From contig NZ_CP096829.1 in NCBI RefSeq assembly GCF_023272795.1, positions 992,001 through 1,056,000 of the forward strand: a stretch of 64,000 bases of DNA, given 5' to 3'. The stretch's first letter is position 1. Every line of letters begins with the position of its first letter. This DNA comes from Flavobacterium humidisoli (GTDB lineage: Bacteria > Bacteroidota > Bacteroidia > Flavobacteriales > Flavobacteriaceae). Positions 45,982-54,701 of this stretch are shown here, one piece after another. A program made the translations under genes and the position numbers. Under the pieces are notes generated by a model. That model was not told where the DNA came from, ran no database searches, and saw nothing but the letters and a program-made list of their open reading frames with translations.

Positions 45982-46646
45982 CTAATTGCCAAATTTCTTT
46001 TGATATGGATACGTCTCATAAATAGTATTATCCTCATTAATTGAAAATCCTTTTGCGGCATCTTTTCTTGCTACTTCAACTAGAGCTATAGCATCATCTC
46101 GAGATTTACCTTGCTTGAGCCAGCAAATCGCTTTATAATATTTAGCATCTGAGAATTCAGGATATATTTTTAATGCTTTATCAAAAATAGCAATTGCTTC
46201 ATCCCATTTTTTAAGTTCATACTTTGCAATTCCCTGATAAAAATAAGCCGTAGGATGCTCCAACTGCTGTCTGTTTTTATAAATATCATTCACATAATCA
46301 TCCAAAAGATTTTCTGCTTTTTCGTATTCATTTAATTGAAGATAGCATAGCGCTTTATAAAAATTAAAAGAATGGTCCATAACATAGCTGTTTCCGTATA
46401 ATTTTATAGCTTCATCAAAATCAACAATGGCCGCTTTATAATTATGTGAAAAAATGCATTTCATAAAAGCGCGATAAGAAAGCCAGCGTTCTTTATCATA
46501 TAACACTGCTTTATCTAAATAAGGCATTCCAACTTCATACTTTTTGCATTTAAAATATCAATCTCATCTTGTCCTTTGTTTTTAGACACTTGCCCAAACG
46601 ATAAAAGAGTAAAAAATAAATTGAATCCTAGAATAATGTTTTTCAA
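45982..46646 (-). pseudogene. Exported TPR protein gene with a frameshift near its start
   Basis: The main frame (46527-45982) codes about five TPR units (DKALKIYPEFSDAKYYKAIC) but lacks a signal peptide. Upstream, another frame begins at a TTG at 46646 with MKNIILGFNLFFTLLSFGQ, a good signal peptide, and stops soon after. Adding one A to the run of five at 46541-46545 joins them as NAKKYEVGMPYLDK. So one base is missing in a homopolymer. It is either a fresh mutation or an assembly error; the intact protein would be a periplasmic TPR protein. Confidence 0.8.
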
Positions 46647-46658
46647 TGGGTACGTTTT

Positions 46659-47834
46659 TTAGTTAGATTTATTTGAAAGAAAAATCACTCTAAATAACGC
46701 TTTAATAAATGGGATTTTTGGACACTTTAAAATAACTTTAACATCTTCAAAAAAACTAGTCTCTTCATCTAAAAATTTGAAAATCAATTTCGGATTTCCT
46801 TTTCGAAATAAGGAAGAAAAAATAGGCCTTCCCAGTTCGTTATGACGATAGAGAATATCCAAAAGCAATAAATCGTAAAACCAAAACTTAGACTTGGCAT
46901 GAAAGCTTTTCATTTCGAAATCTTTCTCTTGAATGAACTCTACCAAATCTGAAGATTTTTTATCTGCGTTTTTAAAAGTATAACCTGTACTGGCTTTTGT
47001 CCAGCCGCCAGCCGTGCCAATATTCAAAACCCGCTTGGTGTTTTTCTTCCAAAAAGGATAGCAAGTCATTGGGATGCTTCCCTCCTCTTTTTCGAGAATT
47101 TCGTAGTTTTCTGTCCCTAGTTTTTTCAGATAAAGTTGAATTGCTTTTTCGTACTCTTCTTTCGGAAGGAGTTTTTCCGAAAACAAAGTATATTCAACCA
47201 AAGCCTCTGTTTTTGAAGTCGGCAAAACATACATAAAGCGTGTATTTCCTTTTTGTTCAATAGAAAAATCCATGAAAGTGACTTCTTCTGGATTGAAAAC
47301 TTCCTCTTTCGTTTTTACAAACCAACCCACAAAATGCTGTTGTAAAACGGGATATTTGTTTTGCCTTTCGGCGAACGCCTTAGTATAAATGCTATTGAAA
47401 AGGCAATTACAGGTATATCGATTCTCTTCTGTTCCGACAAAAACGTGCGTTTCCAATTCATTGATGTCGGTCACTTTTTCGTTTAAGAAAGTAATGTTTT
47501 GTTGTTTTGAAATGGCTTCAAAAACAAAATTATAGAAGTCTATACCACTTACTTTGTTGTATGAATAAGGCTTAATCGCTAAACTTCGATTAAAATCTTC
47601 ATTGGCAAACAAAGCCAAATCCCATTTTTTTGAAATAACCGAATTCCAAACACTTTCTTCTTTCTCCCAGAAACACCAAGTTCTGTCATTGGTTTTCTTT
47701 ACATCTTGATCTAATAATAAAATGGATTTATCGGAGAATTTTCCAGACAAAACCATTTTGTAAATCGTCATCAAAGATGCGAGGCCTGTTCCTGTAAAAA
47801 TGTAATCGAAATGTTTGATTTGCGAAGAGTTCAT
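46659..47834 (-). CDS. crtY: Lycopene beta-cyclase
   Basis: The protein has an FAD/NAD-binding N-terminal loop (YIFTGTGLASLMTIYKMV) and the cyclase signature NDRTWCFWE. Later conserved pieces are IPMTCYPFW and NIGTAGGWTKASTGYTF. It closes the ends of lycopene to form beta-carotene, the precursor of zeaxanthin or flexirubin-companion pigments in flavobacteria. I start at the second Met (MNSSQIKH). Other carotenoid genes are not in the window, which is a usual scattering for this gene. Confidence 0.9.
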   Translation of the reverse strand: MNSSQIKHFDYIFTGTGLASLMTIYKMVLSGKFSDKSILLLDQDVKKTNDRTWCFWEKEESVWNSVISKKWDLALFANEDFNRSLAIKPYSYNKVSGIDFYNFVFEAISKQQNITFLNEKVTDINELETHVFVGTEENRYTCNCLFNSIYTKAFAERQNKYPVLQQHFVGWFVKTKEEVFNPEEVTFMDFSIEQKGNTRFMYVLPTSKTEALVEYTLFSEKLLPKEEYEKAIQLYLKKLGTENYEILEKEEGSIPMTCYPFWKKNTKRVLNIGTAGGWTKASTGYTFKNADKKSSDLVEFIQEKDFEMKSFHAKSKFWFYDLLLLDILYRHNELGRPIFSSLFRKGNPKLIFKFLDEETSFFEDVKVILKCPKIPFIKALFRVIFLSNKSN

Positions 47835-47941
47835 TTTCAAAAATAAGAAATTTTATCCTTTTCCTTTTTCTAAAAAAATCAAAAAAGACTGCAATTTCTT
47901 ATTCTGCTTTGCCTTATTAATTTTTAACCCTGATAAAAATG

Positions 47942-48406
47942 CTATTCTTTCAATTTATCCAAAAGAATTTTAAAATCTTTGGTAGCCATGTAAATGTTAT
48001 ATTGAAAGATGATTTCGTTTTTCTCATTCAAAACGCATAAAGTCGGATAGGCGATTTGATTGTTAATTGTCCCGAGCTGCAATGCTAATTCGTGAACTCC
48101 AACATTATTTCCTGTTGGCTGATATTTAAAGGTTTGTTTAAGGAAAGTAATATCTCGTTTTTCCTCTGCATTAAAATCAATAAAATAGAAATCGGAGTTT
48201 AATTTTTCTATAATCTCCTGATTTTTGAAAGTTGTCGCTTTCATTCGCTGACAAAATTGGCACCAATCGGTATGGATAAAAACAATGATTTTTCGTTTCT
48301 GAATCTGTTGCAAACTGTCTACTTCTTCGAAAGTTCTGTTTTTTAATTGGCAAAATCCCGTTGAAGTTATTCCGAAGAAGATAATAAGTAAAACTAGCTG
48401 TTTCAT
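47942..48406 (-). CDS. Exported thioredoxin-fold protein
   Basis: The 154-residue protein has a signal peptide (ending STGFCQ) and the redox site WCQFCQRM, followed by a thioredoxin fold. The FIHTDWCQFCQRMKATTFKN context resembles the DUF255/thioredoxin_7 type proteins of the periplasm. It lies directly downstream of the TonB-dependent receptor on the minus strand (54 bases), a pairing that recurs in Bacteroidota. It may reduce or chaperone metal ligands or receptors; this is inferred. Confidence 0.88.
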   Translation of the reverse strand: MKQLVLLIIFFGITSTGFCQLKNRTFEEVDSLQQIQKRKIIVFIHTDWCQFCQRMKATTFKNQEIIEKLNSDFYFIDFNAEEKRDITFLKQTFKYQPTGNNVGVHELALQLGTINNQIAYPTLCVLNEKNEIIFQYNIYMATKDFKILLDKLKE

Positions 48407-48459
48407 TTTTTTGTTTTGTTTGCCACTTAAAGGATTTTTTTAATCTTTGACTTATAAAT

Positions 48460-50712
48460 TTATCTAAAAGTATATCGTAATCCTAAAAATCCTCTGATTG
48501 TTTGGTTCTGTCCATAAACATAAGTCGTATCAAATGTCAAACCGTATGGATTATCTGGCGTTACTACTACTTTTCCAGCTGAATCATATTGTACATTTTT
48601 ATCAAATGGATCATTCGTTCTTGAAATCAAAAACGGATTATTTTGTTTTGGCGTAAAGTTCAGCAGGTTTTTAATTCCTCCATAAACTTCAAAATCTTTC
48701 CATCCTGAATAAGTAAACTGAATGTTCTGAATGCTATACCAAGGCGAATTGGGACTTCTTGGATCGGTTTCGCTCAACAACGGCAATTTCATCGGACTGT
48801 AAACATTTCCTGTATAGTCCATTGATAAATTCCAAGGCTGAATTTTGTATGAAACACTCCAAGTTCCGGTGAAATTCTCAGTCAAAAAAGGTCTTTCTGA
48901 AATGCCATTTTCGACATTTTTATTGTCTAAAACCGTTGCTCCAACAATAAATTTTAATCCCGATGGAAAGTTAAGATCTACATTGGTGCTAATTCCTTGA
49001 CTTATCGCATAACCTTCAATGTTGTCATAAATAATTTCATTTGGATTGGTTTCGTAATCTGAAATGATCTTATTACTGAATCTTGTGTAAAAAGCTGTGG
49101 TTTCGATTCCCATAAACGTTCCATTTCCGAAATTAATTTTCTGAATGTAATTCAAATTCACATTTACCGATTGTTCTGGTTTCAAATCATTTTTGATAAT
49201 AACATCTCTTGAACCCGTCAATGCCGCATGATCTTCGGTAAACAAATTCACAACTCTAAAACCCGTTCCAGCATTTAATCTAAAAATGGTGTTTTCGTTT
49301 GCCTTGAATCTATAGGCAAATCTTGGTGTAAAAATAGATCCGTGAATGGAGTTATAATCGTAACGCATTCCCAACAAAACCTGACTTTTAGGAGAAAAGG
49401 TAATTTCGTCCTGAACAAAAATTCCTGGGAGCCAAGTATTTTCCGCTTCTTTGGTGGCCGGCGTGTTATCGTCATAATAGGTGTATCGGCTTGCAATTCC
49501 AGCTAATAAATCATTTCTCCCGATTTTTTTATCCCAAGTCAATTGTAAAAAACCAATTTTCTGATTGGCAATATAAGATGTTGTTCCATACCGACTGTCT
49601 TGATAATGAACATTTCCAGAAAAAGAAAGCATCAACTTTTCTTCAAACGGCAATTGATAACTTCCAATTAATTCGGCTCTTTTTGTATAAATACTTTCTC
49701 CATAAATTTCATCGCCACCACGATATTTTTTCTCCCAACGAATGTCTCCGCCCCATCGATCTTCGTACATTCCGCGTGCTGCAATGGTAAATAATCGATT
49801 ATGATTTCGTTTAAAACTCCATTTATTAAAAACCGAAATGCGTTCAGAAAGCGTAACATCGGTAAAATTATCTTTGTCTTTATCTATAACCTGATCGTAG
49901 TTGAAGTAATTAATTCCGATAAGTGAAATCGCTTTTTTTCCAACATTAAATTTCGTTGCTAAATCAAGATTGCTTTCAAAGTAAGAAGTCGTAAAATAAT
50001 CGGCAGAAAAAGTCGGTGCATTAGTTGGATTTTTAGTGATAATATTAATTAATCCTCCAACGGCTTCACTTCCGTAAAGAGATGACGCGGGACCTTTTAC
50101 AATCTCGATTCGTTCCACCAATGAATTCGGAATTCCAGACAGACCATAAACTGTTGACAGACTGCTTACGATTGGCATTCCGTCAATCATAACCAAAGTG
50201 TACGGTCCTTCCAATCCGTTTATATGAATATCTCCCGTATTGCATACCCCGCAATTGAGCTGGGGACGAACTCCATTTATGTTCTGAAGCGCATCGTAAA
50301 TACTTGGAGTTGGGTTTTTCTTGAAGAAAGTTGGAGAATACACCTCAACAGGAACAGCACTTTCTAATCGTTTTACAGGTTTTAAAGTTCCTGAAACCAC
50401 AACTTCATTCAATTCATTTTGGTCTTCCTCCAATTCAAAATCCAAATTCAGATTTTCACTTTCTAAAACTGAAATTCTTTGAGTTATGGGTTTGAATCCT
50501 GTTGAGGTTACATTTATTTTATACGTGCCGCTTGGGATATTTTCTAATTTATAAAATCCCAGAGAATCGATTTGTGTTTTAAAGTTTGTATTTAATAATC
50601 GAATCGTAATTTCCTGATCAATAGGAAGTACACTTTCTACTTTTCCAGAAATATTCTGAGAGAAAATGCTTTGCGTTGAAATTATTAATATTGTCAAAAA
50701 TAAATATTTCAT
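48460..50712 (-). CDS. TonB-dependent outer membrane receptor
   Basis: I start at the ATG at 50712, where MKYLFLTILIISTQSIFSQ gives a normal signal peptide. A carboxypeptidase-regulatory-like domain (about 23-110) precedes the plug, with VEVYSPTFFKKNPTPS, CNTGDIHINGLEGPYTLVMI and EIVKGPASSLYGSEAVGGLI, and then a 22-strand barrel ending in Phe-Arg. The plug contains CGVC. It imports a metal complex or similar ligand across the outer membrane. The adjoining thioredoxin and nearby metal regulators suggest a metal ligand. Confidence 0.94.
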   Translation of the reverse strand: MKYLFLTILIISTQSIFSQNISGKVESVLPIDQEITIRLLNTNFKTQIDSLGFYKLENIPSGTYKINVTSTGFKPITQRISVLESENLNLDFELEEDQNELNEVVVSGTLKPVKRLESAVPVEVYSPTFFKKNPTPSIYDALQNINGVRPQLNCGVCNTGDIHINGLEGPYTLVMIDGMPIVSSLSTVYGLSGIPNSLVERIEIVKGPASSLYGSEAVGGLINIITKNPTNAPTFSADYFTTSYFESNLDLATKFNVGKKAISLIGINYFNYDQVIDKDKDNFTDVTLSERISVFNKWSFKRNHNRLFTIAARGMYEDRWGGDIRWEKKYRGGDEIYGESIYTKRAELIGSYQLPFEEKLMLSFSGNVHYQDSRYGTTSYIANQKIGFLQLTWDKKIGRNDLLAGIASRYTYYDDNTPATKEAENTWLPGIFVQDEITFSPKSQVLLGMRYDYNSIHGSIFTPRFAYRFKANENTIFRLNAGTGFRVVNLFTEDHAALTGSRDVIIKNDLKPEQSVNVNLNYIQKINFGNGTFMGIETTAFYTRFSNKIISDYETNPNEIIYDNIEGYAISQGISTNVDLNFPSGLKFIVGATVLDNKNVENGISERPFLTENFTGTWSVSYKIQPWNLSMDYTGNVYSPMKLPLLSETDPRSPNSPWYSIQNIQFTYSGWKDFEVYGGIKNLLNFTPKQNNPFLISRTNDPFDKNVQYDSAGKVVVTPDNPYGLTFDTTYVYGQNQTIRGFLGLRYTFR

Positions 50713-50820
50713 TATTATAAAATTAAATTTAGACAAAACTAAAAATTAAATTTGACAAATGATTATTCTTAAAACAAAATTTTCAGACTGATTGAAATCA
50801 AGATGTTATATTTTTTTTAA

Positions 50821-50878
50821 AACCATATAAGTTATATAAGATAATTTAAGTTTGTGCTAAAATGAACTTATATGGTTT
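50821..50878. repeat. Inverted repeat, AACCATATAAGTTATATAAG family
   Basis: AACCATATAAGTTATATAAG at 50821-50840 is answered by AACTTATATGGTTT at 50865-50878. The same word with one change lies between hemA and hemC near 63.4 kb. Confidence 0.75.
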
Positions 50879-50897
50879 AACTACTCTTTTCTATTGA

Positions 50898-51803
50898 CTA
50901 AAAATCCTCGTCAATAAGTTCTTTATTAATTACCGCTCCAGCGAAAGAACCTGTAGAAACCGCAATGGCCACAGATCGCATTTGCGTTGTACAATCTCCG
51001 CTAGCAAAAACTCCAGCAATATTTGTTTTCTGCATGCTATCTACTTTTAGCAAACCTTGTTCGCTACTATCACATCCTAAAGTTTCAGGAATTTTACAAT
51101 GCTGTTCAAAAGGCGGTCTGGCATAAATAGCTTTTACTTCCACTTTTTCCCCGTTCTTAAAAATGATGTTTTTAATATAACCTTCATGATGCTCAAAAGA
51201 ATCTATTTCTTGTTCGAAAATCTGAACATCATGATTTTTAAGAATTTGCGTTTGTTCTAAACTCAATTCCGATTTTCCGTTAGTACATAATCTCAGGTCT
51301 TTTGTCCAATTGGAGATTAATTTTGCAAATTCAAATCCAATTTCACCATTGGCAATAATGGCCGTTTTTTCATTTTTTACTTCATAACCATGGCAATACG
51401 GACAATGCAAAACCGAAATTCCCCAACAAGCTGCAAAACCTTCGATTTCAGGAAGCAGATCCTTAACTCCCGTTGCAAACAATATTTTTTTCGAAGTAAA
51501 AATAACTCCTGATTCTGTTTCAATTTCGAAACCTTGTTCCGTTTTAGTTGCTTTTACAGCAAGCCCGTTATAGAATTGAACCGTTTTATAAATATTAACT
51601 TGTAATTTGGCTTTCGCCGAAATAACTGCCGGTTTCTCGCCGTCTTGTGTAATAAAATTATGTGAATGCGGTGTCTGTCTGTTGCAAGGCAAACCGCTAT
51701 CGATAACCAAAACCTGACGTAATGAACGTCCTAAACTCATTGCGGCAGATAATCCGCTATAACTGCCGCCAATTATAATCACTTCAAAATGCTTCTGTTC
51801 CAT
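50898..51803 (-). CDS. FAD-dependent oxidoreductase, thioredoxin-reductase-like
   Basis: The 301-residue protein has the FAD loop IIGGSYSGLSAAMSLGR, the CPYCHGYE redox-like Cys pair and ASGDCTTQMRSVAIAV near the C-terminus, all typical of the small pyridine nucleotide-disulfide oxidoreductases. It lies 10 bases downstream of the MerC gene on the same strand, so they share an mRNA. A partner redoxin may be the thioredoxin-fold protein nearby, which is speculative. Confidence 0.9.
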   Translation of the reverse strand: MEQKHFEVIIIGGSYSGLSAAMSLGRSLRQVLVIDSGLPCNRQTPHSHNFITQDGEKPAVISAKAKLQVNIYKTVQFYNGLAVKATKTEQGFEIETESGVIFTSKKILFATGVKDLLPEIEGFAACWGISVLHCPYCHGYEVKNEKTAIIANGEIGFEFAKLISNWTKDLRLCTNGKSELSLEQTQILKNHDVQIFEQEIDSFEHHEGYIKNIIFKNGEKVEVKAIYARPPFEQHCKIPETLGCDSSEQGLLKVDSMQKTNIAGVFASGDCTTQMRSVAIAVSTGSFAGAVINKELIDEDF

Positions 51804-51813
51804 ATTTCTGTTT

Positions 51814-52167
51814 TTAATGATTCTCTTTTCTGTGTAATTTGTAATTGATTAAATGCCCGATGATCATTCCAATTCCTCCAAAATAAATCAGATCAAGATG
51901 AATTTCGAAAAAGAGTTCTGTCAAAATACTAATCCAAATCAACGCCATTGAAACAACCAAAATGGACGATACCAAAAGAGCTGATTTTTTTATAATTTTG
52001 AGAATTGCAAATAAACCTATCGAAGCAAATAGTAAATCTATAATTGGGTTGTGACTCAAGCCTAAAGGGAGAATCGTTAAAAGAGGAAAAATCAAACAAT
52101 GGACCAGACAAATGGTCGCGCTCGAAATTCCTAAAATATCGTAAAAGGATGTGCTTATTTTCTTCAT
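51814..52167 (-). CDS. MerC-domain membrane protein
   Basis: The 117-residue protein has four hydrophobic segments and CLVHC early (residues 17-21), the Cys pair of MerC proteins that bind metal ions for transport. The family is found in Bacteroidota beside Fur-type regulators. It is divergent from the Fur-family gene with two palindromic operator candidates between. It probably handles a metal such as zinc, though mercury is the origin of the name. Confidence 0.85.
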   Translation of the reverse strand: MKKISTSFYDILGISSATICLVHCLIFPLLTILPLGLSHNPIIDLLFASIGLFAILKIIKKSALLVSSILVVSMALIWISILTELFFEIHLDLIYFGGIGMIIGHLINYKLHRKENH

Positions 52168-52186
52168 TATGTATACTTTTGCTTAA

Positions 52187-52236
52187 TGCAATTTTGTTGC
52201 AAATATATACAATTTTATCAACTGCAACATTGTTGC
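52187..52236. promoter_or_regulatory. Two 15-bp palindromes in the merC/fur promoter region
   Basis: TGCAATTTTGTTGCA (52187-52201) and TGCAACATTGTTGCG (52223-52237) share the pattern TGCAAYnTTGTTGCn in the same phase, 36 bases apart, between the two divergent starts. Such A/T-centred palindromes fit Fur/Zur-type operators. The regulator gene beside them is the likely reader. Confidence 0.6.
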
Positions 52237-52260
52237 GTTTAAATTTTAATTTCGTAAAAA

Positions 52261-52653
52261 ATGAAGACTACACGTAATACAGCAGCAAAAACAGCTGTTT
52301 TAGATGTTTTTGAGAAATCTAAAACGGCTCTTTCGCATACCGAAATTCACAAACAATTAAATGATTTGTGTGATCGCGTTACCATTTACAGAATTTTGGA
52401 TCGTTTGATTAATGAAGATTTAATTCATAAAATTTCAAATTTGGATGGAACGGTAAAGTATGCAAAATGCAATCATTCTCATCAACGTGTACACATTCAT
52501 AACCATGCTCACTTTAGTTGTGAGAATTGCCATGAGATTACTTGTCTTGAAACTGTAAAACCGAGTTATATCATGCCGCACAATTATAAAGTAAACGAAA
52601 TCAATTTTACCTTATCAGGATTATGCCCGAATTGTTTAAATTCTAACATTTAA
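52261..52653 (+). CDS. Fur family transcriptional regulator (Zur-like)
   Basis: The 130-residue protein has a winged helix (TEIHKQLNDLCDRVTIYRILDRLINEDLIHKI) and a metal-binding C-terminal half with KCNHSHQRVHIHNHAHFSCENCHEI and a final CPNCLN. The two CxxC pairs make the structural zinc site, and the His cluster fits a regulatory metal site. It represses metal uptake genes when metal-loaded. Zinc or iron specificity cannot be told. It faces MerC and is followed by mntH. Confidence 0.9.
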   Translation: MKTTRNTAAKTAVLDVFEKSKTALSHTEIHKQLNDLCDRVTIYRILDRLINEDLIHKISNLDGTVKYAKCNHSHQRVHIHNHAHFSCENCHEITCLETVKPSYIMPHNYKVNEINFTLSGLCPNCLNSNI

Positions 52654-52654
52654 C

Positions 52655-52672
52655 TTTTAGACTCGTCTAAAA
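52655..52672. promoter_or_regulatory. 18-bp palindrome upstream of mntH (MntR-type operator candidate)
   Basis: TTTTAGAC and GTCTAAAA are perfect inverted arms around TC. The core TTTAGAC/GTCTAAA resembles DtxR/MntR boxes, and the DtxR-family gene lies just behind mntH. The site ends 3 bases before the -33 element. It may also form a small hairpin after the Fur stop. Confidence 0.6.
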
Positions 52673-52675
52673 ATA

Positions 52676-52708
52676 TTGTTTCGCGAATATAATTTTTCTC
52701 TATATTTG
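52676..52708 (+). promoter_or_regulatory. mntH promoter
   Basis: TTG at 52676-52678 and TATATTTG at 52701-52708 match the flavobacterial -33 and -7 elements with 22 bases between. The ATG lies 20 bases downstream of the -7 box. Confidence 0.65.
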
Positions 52709-52727
52709 TGAAAACAATACTTTTACA

Positions 52728-54596
52728 ATGACCAAATCTCTAGAAGAAGTCCACGAATCGGTTGCTACACAAAACAAAAAAAAAGGTTTTAGAAAAATTT
52801 TAGCCTTCTTAGGCCCTGCATATTTAGTAAGCGTTGGCTACATGGATCCGGGAAACTGGGCGACTGACATTGCGGGCGGAAGCCAATTCGGATATACTTT
52901 AGTCTGGGTTTTACTGATGAGTAATTTAATGGCGTTGCTTTTGCAGAGCTTAAGTGCACGTCTTGGAATTGTAACACAGCGCGACCTTGCACAAGCCTCT
53001 CGAGAAACCTATTCCAAATACATCAACTACATTTTATACTTTCTTGCCGAAATTGCAATTGCGGCCTGCGATCTGGCAGAAGTACTCGGAATGGCAATCG
53101 GAATTAATCTACTTTTCGGGATTCCGTTGCTAGAAGCCGTTTTAATTACCGTTTTAGACACCTTTTTACTGCTTTTCCTGATCAATAAAGGAATTCGTAA
53201 GATGGAAGCCTTCATTATTGCTTTGGTGGCCATTATCGGCTTTTCTTTTATTTTTGAAATGATTTTTGCAGAACCAGAAATGGGCAAAGTTTTGCAGGGT
53301 CTTATTCCGTCGATTCCAAATTCGGCTGCCTTATATATTGCAATCGGAATTATTGGCGCAACTGTTATGCCGCACAACTTATACTTGCATTCGTCTTTAG
53401 TACAAACCCGAAAATTCGATAGAACACCAGCGGGAATCAAGCAAGCTTTAAAATACAATTTAATCGATTCTACAATTGCTTTAAATCTTGCTTTCTTCGT
53501 AAATGCAGCCATTTTAATTCTTGCTGCGGCGACTTTCCATAAAAACGGAATGTATGAAGTTGCCGAAATTCAAGATGCCCATCAATTTCTAGAACCGCTC
53601 TTGGGCACTAAATGGGCGCCTGTTTTATTTGCTGTCGCTTTAATCGCCGCTGGGCAAAGTTCGACTGTAACGGGAACACTCGCTGGACAAATCGTAATGG
53701 AAGGTTATTTGCATTTTAGAATTCAGCCTTGGGTACGTAGAATTATAACACGCTTAATTGCTATTATACCAGCTGTAATCGTGATTTTGATTTATGGAGA
53801 AAGCGTGACCGGAAAACTGTTAATTCTTAGTCAGGTCATTTTGAGTTTGCAATTGGGTTTTGCGATTATTCCGCTTATCCATTTTGTAAGTGATAAATCG
53901 AAAATGAATGGTTTTCACATTTCTAGAACGACTCAAGTTGTTTCTTGGATTATTGCCACTATAATTGTTTCTCTAAACGCGAAATTGGTTTATGACGAAA
54001 TTACTTCCTGGTTAGAAAGTTCAAATCATCCAATGGTTCTTTGGTTCACGGTTGTTCCGCTTGCTATCGCATTCTCCGTTTTATTGCTGTACATCGTATT
54101 CAAACCATTTATTGCCAAATTCAAATCAAAAACCATAAATCACTCTCCACACAATTTAAAATTGAAGTTTTCGCCAAGAGAAAGCCAAAGCATCAAAAAC
54201 ATTGCAGTTTCTGTAGATTTCTCACATGCCGATGAAGCCGCTTTGAACAAAGCCTTTGAATTGGGTGGCATTGACACCGAATATACCCTCATTCACATTG
54301 TAGAAACGGTTGGAGCTTTAATGTATGGCGTTAATATTCACGATCATGAAACTACTATCGACGAAAAATTATTATTAAAATATAAAGAAATGCTTTCCGA
54401 AAAAGGATTCAAGATTAAAACCGAACTCGGATTTGGGAAACCAAACACCGTAATCCCTAAGATTATAAACGAAGGCAACTTTGATATCCTCGTTATGGGA
54501 ACCCACGGCCACACTGGATTAAAAGATATTCTTTTCGGCACAACAGTAGATAAATTGAGACATAAAATTTCGATACCTTTGTTGATTGTTAAATAA
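52728..54596 (+). CDS. mntH: NRAMP metal transporter fused to a universal stress domain
   Basis: The 622-residue protein has an NRAMP transporter of about 440 residues with the metal-binding DPGNWATD in the first segment and MPHNLYLHSSLVQTR in the sixth. It imports manganese or iron by proton symport. After residue about 470 comes a cytoplasmic UspA-type domain (IKNIAVSVDFSHADEAALN to VMGTHGHTGLKDILFGTT), whose GxxG-type nucleotide loop is visible. The fusion occurs in other Bacteroidota. The domain may sense nucleotides and tune transport, which is an inference. Confidence 0.93.
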   Translation: MTKSLEEVHESVATQNKKKGFRKILAFLGPAYLVSVGYMDPGNWATDIAGGSQFGYTLVWVLLMSNLMALLLQSLSARLGIVTQRDLAQASRETYSKYINYILYFLAEIAIAACDLAEVLGMAIGINLLFGIPLLEAVLITVLDTFLLLFLINKGIRKMEAFIIALVAIIGFSFIFEMIFAEPEMGKVLQGLIPSIPNSAALYIAIGIIGATVMPHNLYLHSSLVQTRKFDRTPAGIKQALKYNLIDSTIALNLAFFVNAAILILAAATFHKNGMYEVAEIQDAHQFLEPLLGTKWAPVLFAVALIAAGQSSTVTGTLAGQIVMEGYLHFRIQPWVRRIITRLIAIIPAVIVILIYGESVTGKLLILSQVILSLQLGFAIIPLIHFVSDKSKMNGFHISRTTQVVSWIIATIIVSLNAKLVYDEITSWLESSNHPMVLWFTVVPLAIAFSVLLLYIVFKPFIAKFKSKTINHSPHNLKLKFSPRESQSIKNIAVSVDFSHADEAALNKAFELGGIDTEYTLIHIVETVGALMYGVNIHDHETTIDEKLLLKYKEMLSEKGFKIKTELGFGKPNTVIPKIINEGNFDILVMGTHGHTGLKDILFGTTVDKLRHKISIPLLIVK

Positions 54597-54598
54597 AG

Positions 54599-54696
54599 TG
54601 GCTAAGATGCTAAGGTTCTAAGATACTAAGTTATTTAGTAAAAAACCCTTGAAAGAAAACTTAGAATCTCAGCATCTCAGAACCTTAGAACCTAAA
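54599..54696. repeat. Inverted word-repeat element
   Basis: The left half repeats GCTAAGATGCTAAGGTTC and TAAGATACTAAG; the right half reads CTTAGAATCTCAGCATCTC and AGAACCTTAGAACC in the opposite sense. It lies between mntH and mntR. Confidence 0.7.
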
Positions 54697-54701
54697 GAAA
54701 A

